NCBI RefSeq assembly: GCF_030697375.1
Contig: NZ_JAUYQD010000022.1
Span: 124,001 to 188,000, forward strand
Direction: 5' to 3'
Length of the DNA stretch: 64,000 nucleotides
Source of the DNA: Rhodoferax sp.
Lineage (GTDB): Bacteria; Pseudomonadota; Gammaproteobacteria; Burkholderiales; Burkholderiaceae_C
The notes under the pieces: model-generated
What the model saw: the letters and a program-made list of their open reading frames with translations, nothing else
What the model was told of the DNA's origin: nothing
The model's database searches: none
Shown here: one piece after another, positions 34,511-44,556 of the stretch
Numbering within the stretch: the stretch's first letter is position 1
Layout of the letters: every line of letters begins with the position of its first letter
Program-made: the position numbers and the translations under genes

Positions 34511-35647
34511 TTAGGCGTCCAGCAAAATGCGCAGCATGCGGCGCAGCGGCTCGGCAGCCCCCCACAACAACTGGTCACCGATGGTGAATGCACCCACGTA
34601 TTCCGGCCCCATGGCCAGTTTGCGGATGCGGCCCACGGGGATGGACATGGTGCCGGTGACGGCCACGGGGGTCAGATCTTTGACCGTGGCCTCGCGGGTG
34701 TTTGGCACCACTTTGACCCACTGGTTGTCGGCGGCAATCATGGCTTCGATGTCTGCCACAGGGACGTCTTTCTTGAGTTTGAAAGTCAGAGCCTGGCTGT
34801 GGCAGCGCATGGCGCCTACGCGCACGCAGAAGCCGTCTACGGGGATGGCGCTGGTGCCAAAACCTTCGCCCAAGCCGAGGATCTTGTTGGTCTCTGCCAT
34901 GCCTTTCCATTCTTCCTTGGATTGGCCATTGCCCAGGTCTTTGTCGATCCAGGGAATAAGCGAGCCGCCCAAGGGCACACCAAAGTTGGCCGTCTCGGTA
35001 CTGGTGAGGGCGCGTTGCTTGGCGATGACCTTGCGGTCGATTTCCAGAATCGCACTCTTGGGGTCATCCAACAAGGCTTTGACCTCGGCATTCAGTGTGC
35101 CGTATTGGGTCAGCAGTTCGCGCATGTGCTGGGCACCACCGCCCGATGCGGCTTGGTAGGTCTGGGTGCTCATCCACTCTACCAGACCGGCTTTGTACAG
35201 GGCGCCCACGCCCATCAGCATGCAACTCACCGTGCAGTTGCCGCCCACCCAGTCCTTGCCACCGTGGGCCAGCGCATTCTTGATCACGGGCATGTTGACC
35301 GGGTCCAGGATGATGACGGCGTTGGGCTCCATGCGCAGGGTGGAGGCGGCGTCAATCCAGTGGCCGTTCCAACCCGCGGCGCGCAACTTGGGGAAAACTT
35401 CGGTGGTGTAGTCACCACCCTGGGCGCTGATGATGATGTCGCAGCGTTTGAGCGCGTCAATATTGAAAGCGTCTTGCAGGGTGGTTTCGTTCTTGGCCCA
35501 AGCAGGGGCCTTGCCGCCCGCGTTGGATGTGGAGAAAAACATGGGCTCAATCAGGGCGAAGTCGCCCTCGGTTTCCATGCGGTCCATCAGGACCGAACCC
35601 ACCATGCCGCGCCAGCCGACGAGGCCTACCAAATTTCCTGTTTTCAT
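34511..35647 (-). CDS. asd: Aspartate-semialdehyde dehydrogenase
   Basis: 378 residues. NADP-binding start [18 protein letters not shown], active-site cysteine in [16 protein letters not shown], and later [20 protein letters not shown] with the substrate-binding Arg/His. Reduces aspartyl phosphate in lysine, threonine and methionine synthesis. Length and motifs match the gammaproteobacterial-type enzyme. It sits between leuB and fimV, as is common in this group. Confidence 0.96.
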   Translation of the reverse strand: MKTGNLVGLVGWRGMVGSVLMDRMETEGDFALIEPMFFSTSNAGGKAPAWAKNETTLQDAFNIDALKRCDIIISAQGGDYTTEVFPKLRAAGWNGHWIDAASTLRMEPNAVIILDPVNMPVIKNALAHGGKDWVGGNCTVSCMLMGVGALYKAGLVEWMSTQTYQAASGGGAQHMRELLTQYGTLNAEVKALLDDPKSAILEIDRKVIAKQRALTSTETANFGVPLGGSLIPWIDKDLGNGQSKEEWKGMAETNKILGLGEGFGTSAIPVDGFCVRVGAMRCHSQALTFKLKKDVPVADIEAMIAADNQWVKVVPNTREATVKDLTPVAVTGTMSIPVGRIRKLAMGPEYVGAFTIGDQLLWGAAEPLRRMLRILLDA

Positions 35648-35873
35648 GAAGTTGCCCTTTCAGATTGTTGAAACTCAAACATTTCATCTGCCCGGCTCGT
35701 CTGGCCGGTAGGGGCGCGACGAACCGGGCTGTGTTAGCCAGTAATGGTTGTCGTTTTGGTCATGCATGACCACGCCGATGCAATGCCGCCCAATGCCACA
35801 CCGAAAGGGCTGTGAAGCCCTTGGGATGGAGTGGCGAGAGTGCGTTGCATGGCATCCATTGTATGCGACGGAA

Positions 35874-36941
35874 TTACAGGGCCGCGACCACGGCGTTGCC
35901 CATCTCGATGGTGCTGACTTTCGTGGTGCCTGCGCTGTAGATATCGCCGGTTCGGAAACCCTGTTCCAGCACTTTTTTGACAGCTGTTTCAATGCGGACG
36001 GCCGCAGCCTCCTGGTTCAGGCTGAAGCGCAGCATCATGGCGGCACTCAGAATGGTGGCCAGGGGGTTGGCAATGCCTTTGCCTGCGATGTCGGGTGCGC
36101 TGCCATGGCTGGGTTCGTACAGGCCCTGGTTGCTGGAATTCAGGCTGGCCGAAGGCAGCATGCCAATGGAGCCCGTCAGCATGGAGGCTTCATCCGAAAG
36201 AATGTCGCCAAACATATTGCCGGTCACCACCACGTCAAAACGCTTGGGCGCCTTGACCAGTTGCATGGCGGCGTTGTCCACGTACATGTGGTCGAGCTCC
36301 ACGTCGGGGTATTGCAGACCTACCTCGGACACCACATCTTTCCAAAACTGGAAGGTCTCCAGCACATTGGCCTTGTCCACGCTGGTCACGCGCTTGCTGC
36401 GCTTGCGCGCCGCCTGGAAGGCGACGTGGGCAATGCGTTCGATCTCGGGGCGGCTGTAACGCATGGTGTCAAACGCTTCTTCCGAGCCGGGGAAGTGGCC
36501 ATCGACAGCGGTGCGGCGGCCGCGCGGCTGGCCGAAATAAATATCTCCGGTCAATTCGCGAATGATCAGGATGTCCAGACCGGAGATCAGCTCGGGCTTG
36601 AGGCTGGAGGCATCGACCAGCTGTTCGTAACAAATGGCGGGGCGGAAGTTGGCAAACAGTCCCAGGTTCTTGCGCAGGCCCAAAATCGCTTGCTCGGGAC
36701 GCAAGGGGCGGTCCAGTTTGTCGTACTTCCAGTCGCCTACGGCGCCAAAGAGAATGGCATCGGCCTGTTTAGCCAGTTGCAGGGTGGCATCCGGCAAAGG
36801 GTGGCCGTAGGCCTCATAGGCAGCGCCGCCTACCAACGCCGTCTCCATCTCCAAGGGGAGTTCCAGCGCGTTCAAGACCTTGACGGCCTCGGCCACAATT
36901 TCGGTACCAATGCCGTCACCCGGCAAGACTGCGATTTTCAT
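35874..36941 (-). CDS. leuB: 3-isopropylmalate dehydrogenase
   Basis: 355 residues. Starts [20 protein letters not shown]. Family motifs are [51 protein letters not shown] and [20 protein letters not shown] followed by [17 protein letters not shown]. It performs the oxidative decarboxylation step in leucine synthesis. Two tandem hairpin elements lie between leuD and this gene, the nearer just before the ribosome-binding site. Confidence 0.97.
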   Translation of the reverse strand: MKIAVLPGDGIGTEIVAEAVKVLNALELPLEMETALVGGAAYEAYGHPLPDATLQLAKQADAILFGAVGDWKYDKLDRPLRPEQAILGLRKNLGLFANFRPAICYEQLVDASSLKPELISGLDILIIRELTGDIYFGQPRGRRTAVDGHFPGSEEAFDTMRYSRPEIERIAHVAFQAARKRSKRVTSVDKANVLETFQFWKDVVSEVGLQYPDVELDHMYVDNAAMQLVKAPKRFDVVVTGNMFGDILSDEASMLTGSIGMLPSASLNSSNQGLYEPSHGSAPDIAGKGIANPLATILSAAMMLRFSLNQEAAAVRIETAVKKVLEQGFRTGDIYSAGTTKVSTIEMGNAVVAAL

Positions 36942-36952
36942 GTTCAGAATTT

Positions 36953-37062
36953 AAAGTGTTGAGGACAGAGCTTGCGCTTGGCGCTGCGGTCCGTCCCGCA
37001 AGGTTTCATAAATGTTGAGGACAGAGCTTGTGCTTGGCGCTGCGGTCTGTCCCGCAAAGATT
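36953..37062 (-). repeat. Two tandem ~56-bp hairpin repeats between leuD and leuB
   Basis: Each unit has TGAGGACAGAGCTTG, an inner GCGC-type stem, TGCGGTC(C/T)GTCCCGCAA. Stems are GGACAGA (36963-36969) with TCCGTCC (36990-36996), and GGACAGA (37019-37025) with TCTGTCC (37048-37054). The same motif precedes trpB. These are repeated RNA structures inside one operon. Confidence 0.75.
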
Positions 37063-37070
37063 CAAAAAGG

Positions 37071-37114
37071 ATAGCTGCTTACGCAGTCATGGTGTGGGCT
37101 AGCCACGGTTTTTG
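37071..37114 (+). repeat. Repeat A, partial copy 14, at the 3' end of leuD
   Basis: ATAGCTGCTTACGCA, then TGTGGGCTAGCC and GGTTTTTGTG. The left arm is degenerate. Its antisense strand supplies the last codons ([10 protein letters not shown]) and the TAA stop of leuD. Confidence 0.65.
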
Positions 37115-37729
37115 TGCCAAACGCTGGGCTTCGAATGCCTTGATCTTGTCGGCGTGGCGCAGGGTCAGGCCGATGTCGTCAAAACCATTCAGCAAGCAGT
37201 ATTTGCGAAACGCCTGCACTTCAAATGGGATTGCTTCGCCTTGGGGTTTGACGATGACCTGGCGTTCCAGGTCGATGGTCAGCGCATAGCCTGGGAATGC
37301 AAGTGCTTCATTGAACAACTGGTCCACCTGGGCTTCACTGAGCACGATGGGCAGCAGCCCATTTTTGAAACTGTTGTTGAAGAAAATGTCGGCGTAGCTG
37401 GGGGCAATGATGGAGCGAAAGCCAAATTGCTCCAGCGCCCAGGGGGCATGTTCGCGCGACGAACCACAACCGAAGTTCTTGCGGGCCAGCAGGACGGACG
37501 CACCCTGGTAGCGTGGTTGGTTGAGCACAAAGTCCGGGTTGGGCCGACGGCTGGCGGGGTCCTGCCCTGGAAAACCGGCATCCAGGTAGCGCCACTCGTC
37601 AAACAGATTTTGACCAAAACCTGTTTTGCGTATGGATTTCAAAAATTGCTTGGGAATGATGGCGTCGGTGTCCACGTTTTCGCGGTCCATCGGAGCCACC
37701 AGGCCCTTGTGTACTGTGAACTTGTTCAT
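37079..37729 (-). CDS. leuD: 3-isopropylmalate dehydratase small subunit
   Basis: 216 residues. Motifs are [40 protein letters not shown] and [21 protein letters not shown]. With LeuC it isomerises 2-isopropylmalate. The ATG overlaps the stop of the entericidin-like gene as ATGA. The final ten codons and the stop fall in a repeat A copy, so the C-terminus after EAQRLAQ is probably lineage-specific. Confidence 0.96.
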   Translation of the reverse strand: MNKFTVHKGLVAPMDRENVDTDAIIPKQFLKSIRKTGFGQNLFDEWRYLDAGFPGQDPASRRPNPDFVLNQPRYQGASVLLARKNFGCGSSREHAPWALEQFGFRSIIAPSYADIFFNNSFKNGLLPIVLSEAQVDQLFNEALAFPGYALTIDLERQVIVKPQGEAIPFEVQAFRKYCLLNGFDDIGLTLRHADKIKAFEAQRLAQKPWLAHTMTA

Positions 37730-37857
37730 TTTTTCTTGGCCACGTCTTCGATTTTTTCGCCTGCTTTCTGCAGGTCTTGACCCACACCCTTGACCGTGTT
37801 ACAGCCGACCAGCAGCAACAAGCAGGAAGCGGTGAGCAAAGCAATCAGATTTTTCAT
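37726..37857 (-). CDS. Entericidin A/B-family small lipoprotein (43 aa)
   Basis: A very short gene between leuC and leuD. The protein begins [19 protein letters not shown]: a lipoprotein signal peptide with the lipobox LVGC (Cys19). The mature part is [20 protein letters not shown] and a lysine tail, the classic entericidin pattern. These lipoproteins attach to the inner face of the outer membrane; E. coli EcnB is stress-induced and EcnA is its antidote. The TGA overlaps the leuD ATG by four bases, so expression is tied to leucine synthesis. Confidence 0.88.
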   Translation of the reverse strand: MKNLIALLTASCLLLLVGCNTVKGVGQDLQKAGEKIEDVAKKK

Positions 37858-37880
37858 GGGTTTCCTGTGAACGTTAGCAA

Positions 37881-39353
37881 TCAGCTGAATTTTCGAACAT
37901 CGACAAAGTGGCCGTGGATGGCCGCGGCGGCCGCCATGGCCGGACTCACCAGATGGGTCCGGCCGCCAGCACCTTGGCGGCCTTCAAAGTTGCGGTTGCT
38001 GGTGGAGGCACAGCGCTCCCCTGGCTCCAGACGGTCGGCGTTCATGGCCAAACACATGGAGCAGCCCGGCTCACGCCACTCGAATCCGGCGGCCCTGAAG
38101 ATCTCATGCAAGCCTTCCCGCTCGGCCTGTTCTTTGACCAAACCAGAACCAGGTACCACCATGGCCAGCTTGATATTTTTGGCCACTTTTTGGCCTAATT
38201 TTTTCACGACAGCGGCGGCTTCGCGCATGTCTTCAATGCGGCTGTTGGTACAGGAACCAATAAAAACTTTGTCGACGAACAAGTCGTCCAGGGCCTTGCC
38301 GGGCTCCAAGCCCATGTACACCAATGCACGCTCAATGGCGCCGCGCTTGTTGACGTCTTTTTCCTTGTCGGGGTCTGGCACGCGGTCATTGATGCCCAGT
38401 ACCATTTCGGGTGATGTACCCCAGGTGACTTGCGGAACGATTTGGGACGCGTCGAGTTCGACCACGGTGTCAAATTGAGCACCGGCATCGGAGTGCAGGG
38501 TTTTCCAGAACGCAACGGCTTGGTCCCATTCAACCGCAGCGGCTTCGGCGCTGAGCGCGCTGTGACCGGGTGCCAGAGGGCGGCCCTTGACGTAGTCGAT
38601 GGTTTTCTCGTCGACAGCCACCAGCCCTGCCCGTGCGCCTGCCTCGATGGCCATATTGCACACCGTCATGCGGCCTTCCATGCTCAGCGCCCGGATGGCG
38701 GCGCCGCCAAACTCAATGGTGTAGCCGGTACCGCCCGCGGTGCCGATCTTGCCAATGATGGCCAATACGATATCTTTGCCGCCACAGCCCCTGGGCAAGG
38801 TGCCTTCTACACGCACCAACATGTTTTTGGCCTTTTTGGCCAGCAAGGTTTGGGTCGCCATGACATGCTCGACCTCACTGGTGCCAATACCGTGGGCCAA
38901 GGCACCAAAAGCACCGTGGGTGGAGGTGTGGGAGTCACCGCAGACCACCGTCATGCCGGGCAGGGTGGCGCCGTTCTCTGGCCCAATGACGTGCACGATG
39001 CCTTGGCGTTTGGAGAGGAAGGGAAAGTACGCAGCCGCTCCGAATTCCTGAATATTGCTGTCCAGCGTGGTGACTTGTTCCTTGCTGGTGGGGTCGGTGA
39101 TGCCGTCGTAACCCCGATCCCAGCCGGTGGTGGGCGTGTTGTGATCGGCCGTGGCCACAATCGAGCTGACGCGCCAGACCTTGCGACCCGCTTGGCGCAG
39201 GCCCTCAAAGGCCTGTGGACTGGTCACTTCATGCACCAGGTGGCGATCGATGTAGAGAATGGCGGTGCCATCGTCTTCGGTGTGAACGACATGGTCGTCC
39301 CAGAGCTTGTCGTACAACGTACGTCCGTGTGCTTCGATGCTTGTGCGTCCCAT
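37881..39353 (-). CDS. leuC: 3-isopropylmalate dehydratase large subunit
   Basis: 490 residues (slightly longer than E. coli LeuC). The aconitase-fold motifs include [20 protein letters not shown], the Fe-S cysteine loop [15 protein letters not shown] and the paired cysteines in [15 protein letters not shown]. It forms the catalytic half of isopropylmalate isomerase with LeuD. First gene of the leu/asd/fimV/trp run; its promoter must lie in the ~60 bp between it and the gltA terminator. Confidence 0.97.
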   Translation of the reverse strand: MGRTSIEAHGRTLYDKLWDDHVVHTEDDGTAILYIDRHLVHEVTSPQAFEGLRQAGRKVWRVSSIVATADHNTPTTGWDRGYDGITDPTSKEQVTTLDSNIQEFGAAAYFPFLSKRQGIVHVIGPENGATLPGMTVVCGDSHTSTHGAFGALAHGIGTSEVEHVMATQTLLAKKAKNMLVRVEGTLPRGCGGKDIVLAIIGKIGTAGGTGYTIEFGGAAIRALSMEGRMTVCNMAIEAGARAGLVAVDEKTIDYVKGRPLAPGHSALSAEAAAVEWDQAVAFWKTLHSDAGAQFDTVVELDASQIVPQVTWGTSPEMVLGINDRVPDPDKEKDVNKRGAIERALVYMGLEPGKALDDLFVDKVFIGSCTNSRIEDMREAAAVVKKLGQKVAKNIKLAMVVPGSGLVKEQAEREGLHEIFRAAGFEWREPGCSMCLAMNADRLEPGERCASTSNRNFEGRQGAGGRTHLVSPAMAAAAAIHGHFVDVRKFS

Positions 39354-39412
39354 GCGATTAATTCCTTGGCAATCCTAGATTTTATGCGCCATGCGCCTGT
39401 CAGGGCTGCAAG

Positions 39413-39446
39413 CAAAACGCCCGCCGGCGTTTTAGGCCGGCGGGCG
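39413..39446 (-). terminator. Intrinsic terminator after gltA
   Basis: On the minus strand GCCCGCCGGC and GCCGGCGGGC form a 10-bp perfect stem (39436-39445 with 39419-39428) with a seven-base loop, followed by GTTTTGCTTGC. It ends the sdh-gltA transcript and separates it from leuC. Confidence 0.85.
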
Positions 39447-39462
39447 TCAGGTTTTGAGCCGA

Positions 39463-40773
39463 TTAGCGTTGAGCGATGGGCGTCACGTCGCGTTTGACCG
39501 AACCGGTGAACAATTGGCGCGGACGGCCAATTTTGTACTCGGGGTCGCCGATCATTTCGTTCAATTGCGCAATCCAGCCCACGGTACGTGCCAGAGCAAA
39601 GATGGCGGTGAACAGGCTGACTGGAATGCCGATGGCGCGCTGCACGATACCGGAGTAGAAGTCCACATTGGGGTAAAGCTTGCGCTGGACGAAGTAGTCG
39701 TCTTCCAAGGCAATCTTTTCCAAGGCCATCGCCAACTTGAACAAGGGGTCATTTTCAAGACCCAAAGCGGTCAGCACTTCTTTGCAGGTTTCCTGCATCA
39801 ATTTGGCGCGCGGATCGTAGTTTTTGTACACGCGGTGGCCAAATCCCATGAGCTTGACGCCGGAATTTTTGTCCTTGACCTGTTCCATGAACTGGCCGAC
39901 CTTGGAAATGCCACCCATTCTTTGGATGTCTTCCAGCATGTTCAGGCAGGCTTCGTTGGCGCCGCCATGGGCGGGGCCCCACAGGCAGGCGACACCCGCT
40001 GCAATGGCCGCGAAGGGGTTGGTGCCGGAGCTGCCGCACAGGCGCACCGTGGAGGTCGATGCGTTTTGCTCGTGGTCGGCGTGCAGCACGAAGATGCGGT
40101 CCAGGGCGCGCTCGATCACAGGGTTGACCACATACTCTTCGCACGGAGTGGCGAACATCATGTGCATGAAGTTGCCAGCGTAGCTCAGGTGGTTCTTGGG
40201 GTACATGTAGGGCTGGCCGGCACTGTATTTGTAGGCCATCGCCACCAAGGTGGGCATCTTGGCAATCAAACGGATCGCCGAAATCTCACGGTGTTCCGGG
40301 TTGTTGATGTCGGTGCTGTCGTGGTAGAACGCAGACAACGCACCCACCAGACCGGTCATGATGGCCATGGGGTGGGCATCACGGCGGAAGCCGCGCAAGA
40401 AAAATTGCATCTGCTCGTTCACCATGGTGTGGTTGCTCACACGTTTGGTGAAGGCGGCCTTGCCGGCCACGTCGGGAAGGTTTCCGTACAGCAACAGGTG
40501 GCAGGTTTCCATGAAGTCGCAGTTGGTGGCGAGCTGCTCAATGGGGTAGCCGCGGTACAGCAGTTCACCTTTGTCGCCATCGATATAGGTAATGGCCGAT
40601 TGGCACGAGGCCGTCGACAGGAAACCTGGATCGTAGGTAAACATGCCAGTCTGTGCATACAGCTTGCGAATGTCTACAACGTCCGGGCCAACATTGCCGT
40701 GGTAAACCGGCAAATCGACGCTGGGGGTGCCGTTACTGAACGACAGGGTGGCTTTGTTGTCAGCTAGTTTCAT
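39463..40773 (-). CDS. gltA: Citrate synthase
   Basis: 436 residues. Type II (hexameric, NADH-sensitive) architecture with an N-terminal beta domain ([19 protein letters not shown] would be typical; here [19 protein letters not shown]). Catalytic motifs are [33 protein letters not shown] and [19 protein letters not shown]. It condenses oxaloacetate with acetyl-CoA. It follows sdhE after 11 bp, so it is part of the sdhCDAB-sdhE-gltA operon, ending at the strong terminator at 39413-39446. Confidence 0.97.
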   Translation of the reverse strand: MKLADNKATLSFSNGTPSVDLPVYHGNVGPDVVDIRKLYAQTGMFTYDPGFLSTASCQSAITYIDGDKGELLYRGYPIEQLATNCDFMETCHLLLYGNLPDVAGKAAFTKRVSNHTMVNEQMQFFLRGFRRDAHPMAIMTGLVGALSAFYHDSTDINNPEHREISAIRLIAKMPTLVAMAYKYSAGQPYMYPKNHLSYAGNFMHMMFATPCEEYVVNPVIERALDRIFVLHADHEQNASTSTVRLCGSSGTNPFAAIAAGVACLWGPAHGGANEACLNMLEDIQRMGGISKVGQFMEQVKDKNSGVKLMGFGHRVYKNYDPRAKLMQETCKEVLTALGLENDPLFKLAMALEKIALEDDYFVQRKLYPNVDFYSGIVQRAIGIPVSLFTAIFALARTVGWIAQLNEMIGDPEYKIGRPRQLFTGSVKRDVTPIAQR

Positions 40774-40784
40774 TTTCTCGCCTT

Positions 40785-41072
40785 TCAGAGGGGTTCTCTC
40801 AACATATTTAAAACTTCATGCACATCTTCGCGATCCAATTGGGTGTCCACCTGCGCCAGTGTTTTTCGCGCCAGGTGTACATCCAGGAGATCGTTGTCGC
40901 TCAGGTCCATCAACGCGCCCAGTGCGTCTGCGTGCCGAACCGAGAGGGAGTCGCCGAAGCGTCGGAAAAAGCGCTCAATAAAGAGATCGTTTTCCAGCAA
41001 GCCGCGTCGGCAGCGCCACTTCAGCTTGCTGAGTGCACGCTCGTCAATTCGGGTTTCGTTCGCAGACATCAT
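40785..41072 (-). CDS. sdhE: Succinate dehydrogenase flavinylation factor SdhE
   Basis: 95 residues (or 94 from the second ATG). The SdhE/Sdh5 signature is present: [20 protein letters not shown], with the RGxxE motif (RRGLLEND) needed for FAD attachment to SdhA, then the acidic helix [20 protein letters not shown]. It sits directly between sdhB and gltA, matching its role in maturing the sdh-encoded complex. Confidence 0.95.
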   Translation of the reverse strand: MMSANETRIDERALSKLKWRCRRGLLENDLFIERFFRRFGDSLSVRHADALGALMDLSDNDLLDVHLARKTLAQVDTQLDREDVHEVLNMLREPL

Positions 41073-41084
41073 GGTTGTGGCGCT

Positions 41085-41789
41085 TTAAACGGCCCGAAGA
41101 ACCATCATTTCCTTGATTTTTCCAATCGCCTTGGTGGGGTTCAAGCCCTTAGGGCAGACGTCCACGCAGTTCATGATGGTGTGGCAACGGAACAGACGAT
41201 AGGGGTCTTCCAAATTGTCCAGGCGCTCACCCGTGGCTTCGTCGCGACTGTCCGCAATGAAGCGGTAGGCTTGCAGCAAGCCTGCGGGGCCCACAAATTT
41301 GTCGGGGTTCCACCAAAAACTGGGGCAGCTGGTGGAGCAGCTGGCGCACAAAATGCACTCGTACAGTCCGTTGAGCTCTTCGCGCTCTTCGGGACTTTGC
41401 AAACGCTCTTTTTCAGGCGGTACCGTGTCGTTGATCAGGTAAGGTTTGATCGAGTTGTACTGCTTGAAGAACTGGGTCATGTCCACAATCATGTCCCGAA
41501 TCACGGGCAGTCCAGGCAGTGGCTTGAGCACAATGGTTCCAGGCAGTGTGCGCATATTGGTCAGGCAGGCCAGACCATTTTTGCCATTGATGTTCATGGC
41601 GTCCGAACCGCACACACCTTCGCGGCACGAGCGGCGGAAAGAAATCGTGGGATCGACGGCCTTGAGTTTCATCAAGGCATCCAGCAACATGCGTTCGCTT
41701 CCGTCCAATTCGACCTCAATGGTCTGCATGTAGGGTTTTGCGTCTTTGTCTGGATCGTAGCGGTAGATGGAGAATGTGCGTTTTGCCAT
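41085..41789 (-). CDS. sdhB: Succinate dehydrogenase iron-sulfur subunit
   Basis: 234 residues. The [2Fe-2S] ligands lie in [20 protein letters not shown] with a later GLAC. The [4Fe-4S]/[3Fe-4S] ligands lie in [15 protein letters not shown] and near [17 protein letters not shown]. It passes electrons from the SdhA FAD to quinone at SdhCD. Length typical; 20 bp after sdhA. Confidence 0.97.
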   Translation of the reverse strand: MAKRTFSIYRYDPDKDAKPYMQTIEVELDGSERMLLDALMKLKAVDPTISFRRSCREGVCGSDAMNINGKNGLACLTNMRTLPGTIVLKPLPGLPVIRDMIVDMTQFFKQYNSIKPYLINDTVPPEKERLQSPEEREELNGLYECILCASCSTSCPSFWWNPDKFVGPAGLLQAYRFIADSRDEATGERLDNLEDPYRLFRCHTIMNCVDVCPKGLNPTKAIGKIKEMMVLRAV

Positions 41790-41809
41790 TTTGGAATCTC
41801 GCTTTTCTT

Positions 41810-43600
41810 TTAGAAGCTGCGTGTCTTGAGCTCAACACTCTCAACGGTCAGCGGTTTCATTTGCACCGATTTGTAGGCCAAGCGACTGCCTTCTTTGTGC
41901 CACAAGGTGTGTTTGTGCCACTCGGTGTCATTGCGGCCATTGGGGTGCGCCGGTGTGTCACCGTAGTCGTTGACCGTGTGGGCACCACGGCTTTCATGGC
42001 GGGCCGCTGCTGAGACGATGGTGGCCTGCGCCGCCTCGATCAGGTTTTCGACTTCCAGTGCCTCGATACGCGCGGTGTTAAAGACCTTGGACTTGTCTTT
42101 GAGGCCAATGCTCTTGACGCGTTCACGCAGTGCGGCGATCTTGACAACGCCTTCGTCCATCGTGGCCTGGGTGCGGAACACGCCTGCGTGTTGCTGCATG
42201 GCGGCCCGGATGGCATCGGCCACATCCTGTGCATATTCACCACTGGTGGCGTTGTCCAAACGCTCCAATCGAGCCAGCGTGACGTCAGCTGCCGTGGCAG
42301 GCAGGGGTTTGTGGGTTTTGGTCGTGCTGTTGAACTCCACAATGTGGTTGCCTGCAGCGCGGCCAAACACCAGCAAGTCCAGCAAGGAGTTGGTGCCCAA
42401 GCGGTTCGCGCCATGGACGCTGACGCAAGCGCATTCGCCGACAGCGTACAGTCCGTTGACCACTTCGCTCTTGTTCTCTGCGTTTTGTGTCACCACCTGG
42501 CCGTGGATGTTGGTGGGGATGCCGCCCATCTGGTAATGGATGGTGGGTACGACCGGAATCGGTTCCTTGGTGATGTCGACGTTGGCAAAGTTATGGCCAA
42601 TTTCAAACACCGAGGGCAGGCGCTTCATGATGGTCTCGGCGCCCAGGTGGGTCATGTCGAGGTTGATGTAGTCCTTGTTGGGACCACAGCCACGGCCTTC
42701 CTTGATTTCCTGGTCCATGCAGCGTGACACATAGTCGCGTGGGGCCAAGTCTTTGTAGGCGGGGGCGTAGCGTTCCATGAAACGTTCGCCATTGCAGTTA
42801 CGCAAAATAGCGCCTTCACCGCGGCAACCTTCGGTCAGCAACACGCCGGCACCGGCCACGCCCGTGGGGTGGAATTGCCAGAATTCCATGTCCTGCAAAG
42901 GAATGCCTGCGCGGGCCGCCATGCCCAAGCCGTCACCGGTGTTGATGAAGGCGTTGGTGGATGCGGCGAAGATACGGCCTGCACCGCCGGTGGCCAGCAG
43001 CGTGGTCTTGGCTTCGAGAATGTGCACGTCGCCGGTTTCCATCTCAATGGCGGTCACACCCACGACATCACCATCGGCGTCACGGATCAGGTCCATGGCC
43101 AGCCATTCCACGAAAAAGCTGGTTTTGGCTTGCACGTTTTGCTGGTACAGCGTGTGCAGCATGGCGTGGCCGGTACGGTCGGCTGCAGCGCAGGCACGTT
43201 CCACCGCTTTTTCGCCGTAGTTGGCGGTGTGGCCGCCGAATGGACGCTGGTAAATGGTGCCGTCCGGGTTGCGGTCAAACGGCATGCCCATGTGCTCCAG
43301 GTCATAAACGACCTTGGGGGCTTCACGGCACATGTATTCGATGGCGTCCTGGTCGCCCAGCCAGTCGCCACCCTTGACGGTGTCGTAGAAGTGGTAGTGC
43401 CAGTTGTCGTCGTTCATGTTGCCCAGAGAAGCGCCAATGCCGCCCTGTGCTGCCACGGTGTGCGAGCGGGTAGGGAAGACTTTGGACAGCACTGCGACGT
43501 TGAGACCAGCGCGCGCCAATTGCAGTGATGCGCGCATTCCGGAGCCGCCAGCACCAACGATAACGACATCAAATTTTCTTTTAGATACGGGGTAAGACAT
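41810..43600 (-). CDS. sdhA: Succinate dehydrogenase flavoprotein subunit
   Basis: 596 residues. FAD-binding start [20 protein letters not shown], covalent-FAD histidine in [20 protein letters not shown], substrate loop in [20 protein letters not shown] and [20 protein letters not shown]. It oxidises succinate to fumarate in the TCA cycle as respiratory complex II. Gene order sdhC-sdhD-sdhA-sdhB is standard. Confidence 0.97.
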   Translation of the reverse strand: MSYPVSKRKFDVVIVGAGGSGMRASLQLARAGLNVAVLSKVFPTRSHTVAAQGGIGASLGNMNDDNWHYHFYDTVKGGDWLGDQDAIEYMCREAPKVVYDLEHMGMPFDRNPDGTIYQRPFGGHTANYGEKAVERACAAADRTGHAMLHTLYQQNVQAKTSFFVEWLAMDLIRDADGDVVGVTAIEMETGDVHILEAKTTLLATGGAGRIFAASTNAFINTGDGLGMAARAGIPLQDMEFWQFHPTGVAGAGVLLTEGCRGEGAILRNCNGERFMERYAPAYKDLAPRDYVSRCMDQEIKEGRGCGPNKDYINLDMTHLGAETIMKRLPSVFEIGHNFANVDITKEPIPVVPTIHYQMGGIPTNIHGQVVTQNAENKSEVVNGLYAVGECACVSVHGANRLGTNSLLDLLVFGRAAGNHIVEFNSTTKTHKPLPATAADVTLARLERLDNATSGEYAQDVADAIRAAMQQHAGVFRTQATMDEGVVKIAALRERVKSIGLKDKSKVFNTARIEALEVENLIEAAQATIVSAAARHESRGAHTVNDYGDTPAHPNGRNDTEWHKHTLWHKEGSRLAYKSVQMKPLTVESVELKTRSF

Positions 43601-43626
43601 GAGTTACAGCCTGTTAGGAAAGGGGA

Positions 43627-43992
43627 TCAGACGCGCCACAGAACTTGAATGGCCCAGCCAGCACAGCCGACCAGCCAAACGATCGTGAAAACCTGCAGCG
43701 ACAGGCGCACAGAGACGGGTTTGATGTAGTCCATCCAGATGTCGCGCATACCCACCCAAACGTGGTACAGCAAGGCCAAGATCACCACAAACGTCAATAC
43801 CTTCATCCATTGGGCGGAGAAGATGCCGGACCATTTGTCGTATCCGATGGGGCCTTTGGAGAAAATGACCTGGGCCAGCAAGACCACCGTGAACAGTGTC
43901 ATGAGGGCGGCCGTGACACGCTGGGCCAACCAGTCGCGCAATCCGTAATGCGCGCCAACAACGATACGCTTCGAGCCGTAATTAACTGCCAT
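43627..43992 (-). CDS. sdhD: Succinate dehydrogenase membrane anchor subunit D
   Basis: 121 residues with three membrane segments (RVTAALMTLFTVVLLAQVIF, VLTFVVILALLYHVWVGMRD, LQVFTIVWLVGCAGWAIQVL). The expected heme-side histidine is in LLYHVWVGMRDIWMDYIKP and the N-terminus (HYGLRDWLAQRVTA) is typical. With SdhC it anchors SdhAB and binds heme b and ubiquinone. Between sdhC (14 bp) and sdhA (26 bp). Confidence 0.94.
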   Translation of the reverse strand: MAVNYGSKRIVVGAHYGLRDWLAQRVTAALMTLFTVVLLAQVIFSKGPIGYDKWSGIFSAQWMKVLTFVVILALLYHVWVGMRDIWMDYIKPVSVRLSLQVFTIVWLVGCAGWAIQVLWRV

Positions 43993-44006
43993 TTTTGTAT
44001 TTCCTT

Positions 44007-44450
44007 TTAGTACGCGCCAAACAGCTTGAGAGCCAAAACCAAGGTCAGCACTGAGCCCAGGCCCAAAGTGACCAATGCGGATGATTTCCCGAATTCTTTG
44101 CTCACGGCATGGTTGACGTCCATGTACAGGTGACGCAGGCCTGCAATGAAGTGGTGCAGGTAGGCCCAGATCAAGGCCAGGGCGACCAGCTTCATGAACC
44201 AGCCTGGCACAAAGCCCAGGCCTAAGGTAAAGGCGCCGCTGAATTTTGCAAAGGACACTTCAGAGGAGATAGAGGTGTCAAACATCCAGATGATGAAGGG
44301 CATCAGGAGGAACATGATGGCGCCGCTGACGCGGTGCAAAATGGAAACCCAGCCTGCTGCCGGAAGACGGTAGGAGGGCAGATCGGTGAACGCATTGATG
44401 TTGCGAAATTCGGGCCGTTTGGTGCTGAACGAGGAGGGGGACTCAGTCAT
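44007..44450 (-). CDS. sdhC: Succinate dehydrogenase cytochrome b556 subunit
   Basis: 147 residues. The family motif SILHRVSGAIMFLLMPFIIW (His-Arg-Val-Ser-Gly) and the heme histidine region AYLHHFIAGLRHLYMDVNHA are clear, and three membrane helices are predicted by eye. First gene of the sdhCDAB-sdhE-gltA operon; a CACTG-CCG-CAGTG palindrome lies ~40 bp upstream of its ATG, in the probable promoter. Confidence 0.94.
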   Translation of the reverse strand: MTESPSSFSTKRPEFRNINAFTDLPSYRLPAAGWVSILHRVSGAIMFLLMPFIIWMFDTSISSEVSFAKFSGAFTLGLGFVPGWFMKLVALALIWAYLHHFIAGLRHLYMDVNHAVSKEFGKSSALVTLGLGSVLTLVLALKLFGAY

Positions 44451-44487
44451 GAAGGGACTTTCTGGTTGGTAACTGCTTTGTAATTAA

Positions 44488-44500
44488 CACTGCCGCAGTG
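44488..44500. promoter_or_regulatory. Palindrome in the sdh promoter region
   Basis: CACTG-CCG-CAGTG, perfect 5-bp arms, 38 bp before the sdhC ATG in the 106-bp gap between gntR and sdhC. Candidate regulator site or leader hairpin; no consensus was recognised. Confidence 0.35.
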
Positions 44501-44556
44501 CGAAATTCTATTGCACCGCACCAATCTGACATTGGACTTGCAGTTCGCTGGGGTGT

